Shown here: positions 1-5,222 of the stretch, piece by piece
How positions within the stretch are numbered: the first letter of the stretch is position 1
How the letters are laid out: each line of letters begins with the position of its first letter
Source: Planctomycetales bacterium
Lineage (GTDB): Bacteria > Planctomycetota > Planctomycetia > Isosphaerales > Isosphaeraceae
Reading direction: 5' to 3'
Assembly (NCBI GenBank): GCA_027451455.1
Contig: DAIDJI010000344.1
Location: forward strand, 1 to 6,291
Length of the DNA stretch: 6,291 nt
Translations under genes and position numbers: made by a program
Notes under the pieces: model-generated
The model's database searches: none
What the model saw: only the letters and a program-made list of their open reading frames with translations
Told to the model about the DNA's origin: nothing

Positions 1-140
1 CGGGCTACCTGGCGCGGGCCATCCAGCACGAGTACGACCATCTCCAGGGCGAGCTGTACGTGGACGATCTCGGAGCACGACCCCTTGCCGATGATTTCCG
101 ACCGGGCGAGGAAGGTTCACGCCTCCGGCCTCCTCTTTGA
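1..140 (+). CDS. def: Peptide deformylase, C-terminal fragment (5' truncated)
   Basis: Only the last 45 codons are present, read from base 3 and stopping at TGA 138-140. Peptide deformylase removes the formyl group from the N-terminal methionine of new proteins in the cytosol, using a metal ion. The fragment contains QHEYDHLQG, the family's motif 3 (QHExDHLxG), whose two histidines bind the metal and whose glutamate is the catalytic base. It continues with ELYVDDL, as expected after the active-site helix. The tail beyond that is short, arginine- and proline-rich and not a conserved deformylase feature. The last 50 bases overlap the start of the dipeptidase gene in another frame, which suggests a shared transcript. 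Motifs 1 and 2 lie outside the window, so intactness cannot be judged. The assignment rests on one motif, but that motif is highly specific. Confidence 0.85.
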   Translation, partial: GYLARAIQHEYDHLQGELYVDDLGARPLADDFRPGEEGSRLRPPL

Positions 141-1263
141 CGGCCACAACGACCTTCCCTGGCGGCTCCGGACCGAGGGCGACTTCGACCTCAAGCGGTT
201 CGACCTCTCCCGACGTCTCGAGTCGGGCCAGACGGATATTCCCCGGCTCCGCGATGGGGGCGTCAAGGCGCAGTTCTGGTCGGTCTACATTCCGAGCGAG
301 CATCCCGACCCGGCACGGACCGTGGTCGAGCAGATCGACCTGGTCAAGCGGATGGTCGCCCGATACCCCGACGCCTTCGCGATGGCCTACTCGGCCGACG
401 ATGTCGAGCGGGTCGCCCGATCGGGCAAGGTGGCCTCGCTGATCGGGATCGAGGGAGGCGTCGCGATCGAGGACAGCCTGGCGCAGCTTCGAGCGTTCTA
501 CACGATGGGGGCCCGCTACATGACCCTCACTCACAACAAGACGCTCGCCTGGGCCGACGCCGCGACCGATTCGCCGCGCCACGACGGTTTGACCCCGTTC
601 GGCGAGCGGGTTGTGAAGGAAATGAACCGGCTCGGGATGCTGGTGGACATCTCGCACGTCTCGCCCGGTACGATGACCGACGCCCTGAAGATCTCACAGG
701 CCCCGATCATCGCCAGCCACTCGAGCGCCTTTGCTCTCTGCCCGGTCCCGAGGAACGTCCCCGACCCGATTCTCCGCGAGGTGAGCCGCAACGGCGGGGT
801 GGTGATGGTGAACTTTTACTCGGGGTTCATCGTCCCCAACGCCGGGGCGAAGGTCCGGGCCGCGGTGGAGGCGATCCGGGCGAAGTATCCCGAAGGACCC
901 GCCCGCCAGAAGGCGATCGCCGCCTGGCGACAGTCGAACGAGGCGGCCACCGTCCGCGGGACGTATCGCGACGTCGCCGACCACATCGACCACATCGTCA
1001 AGGTCGCGGGGATCGACCACGTCGGGATCGGCTCAGACTTCGACGGGATCACGCAGTGGCCAATCGGGCTCGAAGACGTCTCGTCCTTCCCCCGGCTGAC
1101 CGACGAATTGCTCCGTCGAGGCTACTCCGAGGCCGACATCCACAAGATCCTCGGCGGGAACGTCCTGCGGGCCTTCCGGCGCGCCGGCGAGGTCGCCAAA
1201 CGGCTCCGCGCCACCACCCAGCCGGAGGTCGACGCGATCAAGGAAGAGCCGAAGGGGTACTGA
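91..1263 (+). CDS. Membrane dipeptidase family protein (peptidase M19), cytosolic
   Basis: A 390-aa zinc dipeptidase of the renal dipeptidase (M19) family, which hydrolyses dipeptides, including ones with a D-residue at the C-terminal position. From ATG 91, the expected ligands of the binuclear zinc site are all visible: H19 and D21 in DGHNDLPW, E121 in GIEGG, H189 in DISHVS and H210 in ASHSSA. The active-site H148 (LTHNKTLAWAD) and D316 (GIGSDFDG) are also present, as is the late GGN motif near residue 355. The domain fills the whole protein and length is typical. There is no signal peptide or membrane segment, so it should be cytosolic, unlike the mammalian enzyme. TTG 85 is an alternative start: GGAG at 72-75 sits 9 nt from TTG and 15 nt from ATG. 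It overlaps the deformylase end by 50 nt, suggesting cotranscription. Substrate is unknown; peptidoglycan-derived or dietary dipeptides are possible. Confidence 0.93.
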   Translation: MISDRARKVHASGLLFDGHNDLPWRLRTEGDFDLKRFDLSRRLESGQTDIPRLRDGGVKAQFWSVYIPSEHPDPARTVVEQIDLVKRMVARYPDAFAMAYSADDVERVARSGKVASLIGIEGGVAIEDSLAQLRAFYTMGARYMTLTHNKTLAWADAATDSPRHDGLTPFGERVVKEMNRLGMLVDISHVSPGTMTDALKISQAPIIASHSSAFALCPVPRNVPDPILREVSRNGGVVMVNFYSGFIVPNAGAKVRAAVEAIRAKYPEGPARQKAIAAWRQSNEAATVRGTYRDVADHIDHIVKVAGIDHVGIGSDFDGITQWPIGLEDVSSFPRLTDELLRRGYSEADIHKILGGNVLRAFRRAGEVAKRLRATTQPEVDAIKEEPKGY

Positions 1264-1352
1264 GCATCAGGAATTCGGAAGGGGATGCTGGAGGCTTGTT
1301 CGGCGTGGCCTCCTGTACGGGAACTTTGGACGCATTGTTCGAGGGTCGAGAG

Positions 1353-1667
1353 ATGATGGAAAGTGGTCAAGCGCTCCAATGTGCCATCCAGTCCCTGATA
1401 CAATTGACCGGCGCACGAGAGCTGGCAGACGTGAATGGAATCCAGGTTGAGGAACTCGAATTGACCGAGGGCTCGAAGCACTGGGACGTCACGCTGAGCT
1501 ATCCCGTGAAGCGAGCAGTGGAGGAGGAGCCCAACCCCCAGGTCCCCGAGGCGCTGGCCCGGTTCCTTAAGGAATCGCCGCGGCGCAAGTGGAGGACGTT
1601 CAGGCTCGACGCTCAGGATGGGCATCTCGTCTCCATGAAAATCCCCACGTCGAACTCGGCGACGTGA
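1353..1667 (+). CDS. Small protein of unknown function paired with a PIN nuclease (possible antitoxin)
   Basis: A 104-aa protein that I do not recognise as a named family. The frame stays open upstream into the dipeptidase gene, but ATG 1353 (or 1356 just after it) is favoured because GAGGG and GAGAG lie directly upstream at 1341-1352. Residues 5-25 look helical. Residues 30-50 look like beta strands ending in HWDVTLSY, then an acidic, proline-rich linker (56-68), a short helix and a final strand pair, RTFRLDAQDGHLVSMKI (81-97). That last pattern, an aromatic strand, a D-x-x-DG turn and a second strand, resembles PepSY-like beta hairpins; this is a resemblance only. No ribbon-helix-helix, HTH or AbrB signature is visible. 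It ends 3 nt before the PIN gene, so the two are probably translationally coupled. GC sampled at 1381-1440 is about 57%, against about 65% in the dipeptidase. An antitoxin or adaptor role is inferred from position alone. Confidence 0.72.
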   Translation: MMESGQALQCAIQSLIQLTGARELADVNGIQVEELELTEGSKHWDVTLSYPVKRAVEEEPNPQVPEALARFLKESPRRKWRTFRLDAQDGHLVSMKIPTSNSAT

Positions 1668-1670
1668 GCG

Positions 1671-2180
1671 ATGACGAGAGTCTTGGTTGCCCAACTCGGG
1701 CCCCATTTTCGTCGGAGCCTTCTGATCGACGCGAACCTGCTTCTGGTCCTCGCGATCGGTCAGTTCGAACCGTTGCAGATCGAGCGGCACAAGAAAACCA
1801 AGGGGGAGTATCGCGCCGAGGATCACGGCCTGATGGTCGAGCTACTCGGGGCGTTCGCTCGCTGCCTCACGACGCCCCATATCCTGACTGAGGTCAGCAA
1901 TCAGTTGGCGCAGGGATCGGGGGCTATGCAATACGCCCTCTTCCAAGGTTTCGCCGACCTGACCCGGATTCTGATCGAACATCATGTCCCGTGTTGCGAC
2001 CTCGTCGGCCACGATCAATTCCATGCCTTCGGCCTGACCGACATGGGTATCCTCAACCTCGCGGCGCGGGAGGAAGCCCTGGTCATCTCGGCCGATTCGA
2101 GCCTGGTGGCTTACCTGCAAAGGGCCGGGATTCATGCCGTGGATTATCGTTCGATCCGGATCTTCGACCGGGAGTATTGA
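1671..2180 (+). CDS. PIN-domain ribonuclease (VapC-like fold)
   Basis: A 169-aa single-domain protein with the PIN nuclease pattern. The acidic residues that bind Mg2+/Mn2+ are in the right order and spacing: D20 in SLLIDANLLL, E74 in TPHILTEVSNQL, D124 in FGLTDMGIL and D142 in VISADSSLVAYL, followed by a closing strand near AVDY (156-159). PIN proteins are usually metal-dependent RNases and many are toxins that cut tRNA or rRNA. This one is longer than a typical VapC (about 130 aa) because of a charged insert around residues 36-55 (HKKTKGEYRAEDH) and a long middle helical region. ATG 1671 lies 3 nt after the preceding stop, with only a weak Shine-Dalgarno, consistent with translational coupling. 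All four acidic residues are intact, so an active nuclease is expected. Toxin function is inferred; a housekeeping RNase is an alternative. Confidence 0.85.
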   Translation: MTRVLVAQLGPHFRRSLLIDANLLLVLAIGQFEPLQIERHKKTKGEYRAEDHGLMVELLGAFARCLTTPHILTEVSNQLAQGSGAMQYALFQGFADLTRILIEHHVPCCDLVGHDQFHAFGLTDMGILNLAAREEALVISADSSLVAYLQRAGIHAVDYRSIRIFDREY

Positions 2181-2193
2181 GGCCCGATTCGGG

Positions 2194-3582
2194 TCAGAGC
2201 GTCTTGAGGTACTCGATCAGGTCCATCCGCTCGTCCTCGGTGAGCTCGTCGCCGAAGGTGTGGCCGTCGTTGTTCATCCCATATCGGGAGGTGTCGACGA
2301 GGAACCCAGCCTCGAACGCCGACCGTCGCGCCGTCGCGGCCAGTTCGGCGGCGGAGACCTCACGGTGCTTCCAGCCGACGCGGGTCGTGTCGTAGTTCTC
2401 GAAGCCCGTCGAGGGCGGGCGGGTGAATCGCCTGGGGCGGCTCGATGAGTCGAGAATCGCGTGGAGGGTCGGCACCGTCCCGTTGTGGAGGTACGGGGCG
2501 GTCGCCCAGATTCCGTCGAGCGGAGGCGCCTGGTAACCGATCATCCTGGGATTCACCGGGTCCTTCTCGGCGAACCAGGTTGTGTTGTAGTGGGCGACGA
2601 GCCGATCGGAGGCCCCCTTCGCCCGCGCGGGGTCCGTCCCGATCACGTCAAGCGGGACGATCTTGCTGGGATACCGGCCGTTGGGCCCGTAGGTCCCGTG
2701 GCATCGGGCGCAGTTCTCCGAAAAGACGGTCCGGCCCCGTTCGGCCTTCTCGGTGTCGATGGCGAAGGGATAGCGGGGCGGCTCCAGGCTGAGGAGGAAC
2801 TCGCGGACGTCGCGGAAGGTCGGCTCCAGGTCCTTGAACTGTTGAAGTGTCTTTTCGCCGAGCATGAACTGCATGTTGGTCCGGACGGATCGGGCATTGG
2901 TCCGGCCATCGAAGTACATGGTCTGCTTGCGTTTGAGGAGCCACCAGGCGGGAGCGTCGAGTTCGGCGAAGCTGGCGCCCAGGGGGAGCGGGACAATCCG
3001 CCGCGAGAGGTCGGAGTTTCGCAGGCTGATCAGGACCGCGGCCATCATTCCGGCGTTGGTCGTCCCGCGCGAGGTGTTGACGACGAAGACCGGCGGCGGC
3101 GGGCGCCGGCCGTCGGCGGTGGTCAGGTCTCTCCCGAGGGCCCCGAGGTCGAGCTGGGTGTTGCCCAGGCCGACGTAGCTCCGGCCGCCGATCGAACCGC
3201 CGTGGCAGACCATGCAGTCGACCTGGAAGCCGGTCGACTTCGTCCCGTCGGGATTGATCCCGCGGCGGAGGCCCATCGGCAGGCCGTCGTTGGGATACGG
3301 GGCGGGGTGCAGTCCATATCTTCGCTCGAAGGCGGCACGGTAGGCTGCCGGGTCGCGGTCGAAATCGGGGGCGGGGAAGTCCCAGAGTCGACCGGCTGTG
3401 GCGAAGGCCGGGGCCGACCACTCGGGCTTGAGGAACCCGCGCAAGGTCAGCGCGATCCGCCCGCGCTCGGCCGCGGCCGGATCGAACGAGGCGCCCCGGG
3501 TGCCGTTTGCCTCAGCCGACAGGGCGGGAGACCCCCACGCCGCGAGACAGGTCAGCCAGATCCCGATCGATGCCCGACGCAT
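2194..3582 (-). CDS. Exported di-haem cytochrome c, RoxA/cytochrome c peroxidase-like
   Basis: A 462-aa protein with an N-terminal signal peptide (MRR, hydrophobic stretch 6-20, likely cleavage near ALSAEA at 20-25). It has two haem-binding CxxCH sites, CMVCH at 123-127 and CARCH at 291-295, so it should mature outside the cytoplasmic membrane with two covalent haems. Conserved blocks include MYFDGRTNARSVRTNMQFML (222-241), LDGIWATAPYLHNGTVPTL (355-373) and a C-terminal GHTFGDELTEDERMDLIEYL. Such blocks occur in the RoxA-like/di-haem cytochrome c peroxidase group. It is shorter than the rubber oxygenase RoxA, and rubber cleavage should not be assumed; peroxidase, oxygenase or electron-transfer roles remain open. 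The start is well supported by AGAGGTG (plus-strand 3588-3594) 5 nt upstream. The gene converges on the PIN gene with a 13-bp gap and diverges from the 3841 gene. Confidence 0.9.
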   Translation of the reverse strand: MRRASIGIWLTCLAAWGSPALSAEANGTRGASFDPAAAERGRIALTLRGFLKPEWSAPAFATAGRLWDFPAPDFDRDPAAYRAAFERRYGLHPAPYPNDGLPMGLRRGINPDGTKSTGFQVDCMVCHGGSIGGRSYVGLGNTQLDLGALGRDLTTADGRRPPPPVFVVNTSRGTTNAGMMAAVLISLRNSDLSRRIVPLPLGASFAELDAPAWWLLKRKQTMYFDGRTNARSVRTNMQFMLGEKTLQQFKDLEPTFRDVREFLLSLEPPRYPFAIDTEKAERGRTVFSENCARCHGTYGPNGRYPSKIVPLDVIGTDPARAKGASDRLVAHYNTTWFAEKDPVNPRMIGYQAPPLDGIWATAPYLHNGTVPTLHAILDSSSRPRRFTRPPSTGFENYDTTRVGWKHREVSAAELAATARRSAFEAGFLVDTSRYGMNNDGHTFGDELTEDERMDLIEYLKTL

Positions 3583-3643
3583 GGATTCACCTCTTCGATG
3601 CCCGGTGTCGGCCCCTTCGGCCAGGGCCCTGCTTCACCTGATC

Positions 3644-3649
3644 ATTCTA
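3644..3649 (-). promoter_or_regulatory. Candidate -10 element for the di-haem cytochrome gene
   Basis: Read on the minus strand this is TAGAAT, five of six matches to TATAAT, about 60 nt upstream of the start codon. No convincing -35 sits 16-18 bp upstream. It may therefore depend on an activator or an alternative sigma factor, or be a chance match. Confidence 0.25.
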
Positions 3650-3712
3650 GGCGAGCAACCGGCGGTGGGGAGGGTGCAGGCGGTCTCCCCTTCGTTCTCG
3701 TGAAAATCCGGA

Positions 3713-3724
3713 CCGTTTGAACGG
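3713..3724. promoter_or_regulatory. Inverted repeat between divergent genes, candidate operator
   Basis: CCGTT-TG-AACGG is a perfect 5-bp inverted repeat with a 2-bp centre. It lies 7 bp upstream of the -35 element of the + strand promoter at 3732 and about 130 bp upstream of the cytochrome start. A dimeric regulator could act here on one or both genes. A chance repeat of this size in a GC-rich genome cannot be excluded. Confidence 0.3.
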
Positions 3725-3731
3725 CAGTCCA

Positions 3732-3760
3732 TCGACACGTCTGGACAGGCTGGGTAAAAT
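3732..3760 (+). promoter_or_regulatory. Sigma70-like promoter for the 150-aa hypothetical gene
   Basis: TCGACA (3732-3737) and TAAAAT (3755-3760) each match the -35 and -10 consensus at five of six positions, with an ideal 17-bp spacer. Predicted transcription begins near 3767, giving a leader of about 75 nt to ATG 3841. The leader is purine-rich, with GAGACCG repeated at 3786 and 3805. This is the best promoter-like match in the window. Confidence 0.5.
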
Positions 3761-3840
3761 CCTCGAAATTAAGAATATGAGGCATCGAGACCGAGGAGAC
3801 GGGGGAGACCGCCGTCGGGATCGTTCGAGGGCTATCAACC

Positions 3841-4293
3841 ATGGGACCGGCCGAGATCGTTGCCAGTTTGAGGGAGCTCTGCGCCGAGAGGGGCCCGCGG
3901 CTCACGACCGAGGAGATTGTCACCTGGATCGATCGGATCGGAGGGTTCGAGACCGAGCCGGAGCTGGTCGCCTACGCCAAGAAGATGAAGGCGCGCCAGT
4001 TCGCCCGAATGCTCGAGTACGAGGACGAGGATACCGGGCTCCGGATCAAGCGGCTCTGGAGCTTCTACGATGAGGGGCGAGGCCGCCGCTACTACGCCGA
4101 TATCCTGGAGATGCCCGAAGATCAGCGACGCCGGCTGATTCGCCAGTATGCGAAGTTTGTCAAGGAGTTGCGTGCCGTGCGCAAGGCCATGACCGACTAT
4201 TTCGCCGGCCAGCGGTTCTTCGATTTCTACCCGGGTGATCCCGACGAGGAGGAGACTGTCGAGGAAACCTCGGCTCCTTCAGGCCGGATCTGA
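3841..4293 (+). CDS. Hypothetical helical protein with acidic C-terminal tail
   Basis: A 150-aa protein that I do not recognise. ATG 3841 is supported by GAGGG (3827-3831) with 9-nt spacing and by a good promoter at 3732-3760. Almost the whole chain looks alpha-helical. Residues 4-16 and 23-33 form two short amphipathic helices (LTTEEIVTWIDRIGGF is a clear helix-turn), 40-60 a basic helix (AKKMKARQFARML), and 92-122 a long arginine/lysine-rich helix (EDQRRRLIRQYAKFVKEL). An aromatic cluster around YYADIL (84-89) and QRFFDFYPGD (124-133) precedes a disordered acidic tail, DEEETVEE (135-142). There is no signal peptide or cysteine pair. The charge pattern suggests a cytosolic protein that may bind nucleic acid or another protein, but that is inference. 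It is a single-gene unit, divergent from the cytochrome gene and convergent with the next one. Confidence 0.75.
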   Translation: MGPAEIVASLRELCAERGPRLTTEEIVTWIDRIGGFETEPELVAYAKKMKARQFARMLEYEDEDTGLRIKRLWSFYDEGRGRRYYADILEMPEDQRRRLIRQYAKFVKELRAVRKAMTDYFAGQRFFDFYPGDPDEEETVEETSAPSGRI

Positions 4294-4294
4294 C

Positions 4295-4349
4295 CGGTCG
4301 GGGCGGATCGCCGGGTTGAGGCTTCCCAGCGATCCGCTCCGGCCGACCG
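4295..4349. terminator. Bidirectional hairpin between convergent genes
   Basis: A long imperfect inverted repeat fills the 58-bp gap between two convergent stop codons. The outer arms CGGTCGG (4295-4301) and CCGACCG (4343-4349) pair, the inner arms CGGATCGC (4304-4311) and GCGATCCG (4329-4336) pair, and GGG/CCC (4313-4315, 4325-4327) can extend the stem. That gives up to 18 base pairs with one internal bulge. No T-tract follows on either strand, so it is not a classical intrinsic terminator. It may act as a T-less terminator, a Rho-assisted stop or a barrier protecting mRNA 3' ends on both sides. Confidence 0.55.
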
Positions 4350-4351
4350 CT

Positions 4352-4795
4352 TCAATTCGTACCGACCCCCGAGCCGCCGGATGCTCCGATCCGGACGGTC
4401 AGGTTCTCGCCCTCGAGCTGGTGCGCCGAAAGAGTGGCCCGACGGACGGGCCGCTTCTCGAGCTCGTCGGAGCGGCCTGTAGGAATCGCCTCGATCACGA
4501 CCTCCTGCCCCGGATTCACCTGAAAAATCGACTCGCGCACCAGCACTCCCTGGTGCCAGACCTGCGCCACATGCCTACCCGCCTCAAGCTCGCAGGACAT
4601 GGGAAACCCCATGGAGGAGGTGAGGAGATGGTCGTTGTGGTCGAAAGAAACCACGACGTCGTCCCATTGGCCGATATGGACCACGGCCCGGCCCTTCGGC
4701 GGCGTGGCACCGTTTGCCAGATGCCAGCCAATGATCAAGACGAAGAAAACCGCCACCAGTCGCTTGCAGAAGGTGGCGATCCAACTAATCAGCAT
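4352..4795 (-). CDS. Small exported or membrane-anchored beta-rich protein, PEGA-like
   Basis: A 147-aa protein of unknown function. Residues 1-11 hold one lysine and one arginine near a hydrophobic stretch at about 12-27 (RLVAVFFVLIIGW), a signal peptide or N-terminal anchor; cleavage near LANGA (26-30) is possible. The rest is short beta strands: AVVHIGQWDDVVVSFD (37-52), then CELEAGRHVAQVWHQGVLV (68-86), then SIFQVNPGQEVVIEA (89-103). The order 'L-x-aGxHxVxV...G...F.V.PGqevvieA' resembles PEGA or surface beta domains, as a style rather than a proven match. The tail (from about 132) is glycine-rich. ATG 4795 is chosen because AGGAG lies 7 nt upstream (plus-strand 4803-4807) and the signal peptide starts there. 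The frame stays open up to 5230, but the extra residues look like non-coding sequence. A promoter is proposed at 5000-5046, giving a leader of about 200 nt. Confidence 0.78.
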   Translation of the reverse strand: MLISWIATFCKRLVAVFFVLIIGWHLANGATPPKGRAVVHIGQWDDVVVSFDHNDHLLTSSMGFPMSCELEAGRHVAQVWHQGVLVRESIFQVNPGQEVVIEAIPTGRSDELEKRPVRRATLSAHQLEGENLTVRIGASGGSGVGTN

Positions 4796-4838
4796 ATCCT
4801 GGCTCCTGCAGACGTCCGAAATTGGGCCGACGGGCGGG

Positions 4839-4924
4839 CCGGGACTCGCCTCCCGGCGCGGGATCGCCCACGCCCTTCTTTCGGATCTCCATTCCGACCA
4901 GACCGAACGATCCGACCCCGAAAG
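4839..4924 (-). promoter_or_regulatory. Hairpins in the likely leader of the 147-aa gene
   Basis: Two structures lie between the proposed - strand promoter and the start codon. One pairs 4838-4844 with 4851-4857 (GCCGGGA/TCCCGGC, 6-nt loop), about 30 nt upstream of the Shine-Dalgarno. The other pairs CTTT-CGGATC (4878-4887) with GATCCG (4909-4914) and AAAG (4921-4924), with a bulge. They could affect translation or mRNA stability. No known riboswitch or leader class is recognised, and structure is predicted by eye only. Confidence 0.25.
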
Positions 4925-4999
4925 ATAATGCCTCGCACGGATGAGGGGGTGACGGCCCGAAACGGGAAAGAGGGAGAGGCGTTTGGGCCGATCAGCACC

Positions 5000-5046
5000 A
5001 TTATACGGATGTTGAAGATTCGGGGAACGAAAAAATTCATTAAAAC
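5000..5046 (-). promoter_or_regulatory. Promoter candidate with UP-like A/T tract for the 147-aa gene
   Basis: On the minus strand 5005-5000 reads TATAAT, a perfect -10 hexamer. The -35 is weak (TTCCCC at 16-bp spacing, three of six). However, a strikingly A/T-rich stretch (5030-5046; TTTTAATGAATTTTTTCG on the minus strand) sits about 25 to 45 bp upstream of the -10, just where an UP element would contact the alpha subunits. Transcription would start near 4993 and leave a leader of about 200 nt. Confidence 0.4.
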
Positions 5047-5088
5047 CGGAGGGTGGTCCCTGCGGGGAGGGAGAGGCGCGGGGGCCCC

Positions 5089-5118
5089 TTGACCGATCCG
5101 TGCGGGTGCCGTGAGAAT
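5089..5118 (+). promoter_or_regulatory. Candidate promoter for trpB
   Basis: TTGACC (5089-5094, five of six) and GAGAAT (5113-5118, four of six) are separated by 18 bp. Transcription would begin near 5125 and leave a leader of about 98 nt containing the hairpins at 5132-5187. No TrpR-like operator is recognisable. Confidence 0.35.
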
Positions 5119-5131
5119 CGAGAGTATCCGA

Positions 5132-5187
5132 CGACCGCCCGGTCGGGAGGGGTCGGGATAGGGTGGAGGGATCCTTGGGATACCTCC
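5132..5187 (+). promoter_or_regulatory. Hairpin cluster in the trpB leader
   Basis: CGACC-GCCC-GGTCG (5132-5145) can fold. GGTCGGG occurs twice (5141-5147 and 5151-5157), so CGACC could pair with either copy. Downstream, GGAGG-G-ATCC-TTG-GGAT-A-CCTCC (5165-5187) forms a nine-pair stem with one G/A mismatch and a 3-nt loop. The CCTC of its 3' arm is complementary to GAGG (5209-5212), the probable trpB Shine-Dalgarno, so alternative folds could expose or hide it. No T-tract follows, and no short tryptophan-rich leader peptide was noticed, so classical attenuation is not supported. Role is unproven. Confidence 0.3.
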
Positions 5188-5222
5188 GAGCTGCGAATCG
5201 AGACCTGAGAGGCTGTCCGACG

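Larger units (their letters stand above)
4796..5222. other. 427-bp divergent intergenic region
   Basis: No gene was found here. It separates the start of the 147-aa gene (- strand) from trpB (+ strand). It holds a - strand promoter candidate with an A/T tract (5000-5046), a + strand promoter candidate (5089-5118), two hairpin-forming segments in the likely - strand leader (4839-4857, 4878-4924) and a hairpin segment in the likely trpB leader (5132-5187). The A/T-rich patch at 5030-5046 stands out against GC-rich surroundings. CCGA recurs at 4894, 4903 and 4912 with a 9-nt period; its meaning is unknown. Confidence 0.7.

Noticed and set aside
1290..1313. GGAGGC/GCCTCC hairpin between the dipeptidase and the small-protein gene
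   Set aside because: Only 6 bp with a 12-nt loop and no T-tract, so it was not called a terminator.
1122..1826. 234-codon open frame on the - strand
   Set aside because: It runs across the dipeptidase end, the small protein and the PIN gene in antisense, with no motif or ribosome-binding site.
2183..2193. CCCGATTCGGG as a terminator between the PIN and cytochrome genes
   Set aside because: The stem is only 4 bp with a 3-nt loop and no T-tract; the 13-bp gap is too short to judge.
3610..3690. Short stems GGCCC/GGGCC and GGGGAG/CTCCCC upstream of the cytochrome gene
   Set aside because: Five and six base pairs with 9- and 12-nt loops are expected by chance in GC-rich DNA.
2461..3720. 419-codon open frame on the + strand
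   Set aside because: It lies opposite the cytochrome c gene, whose signal peptide and two CxxCH motifs are decisive. The + strand protein is low-complexity Gly/Arg/Val-rich, as expected from GC-rich antisense.
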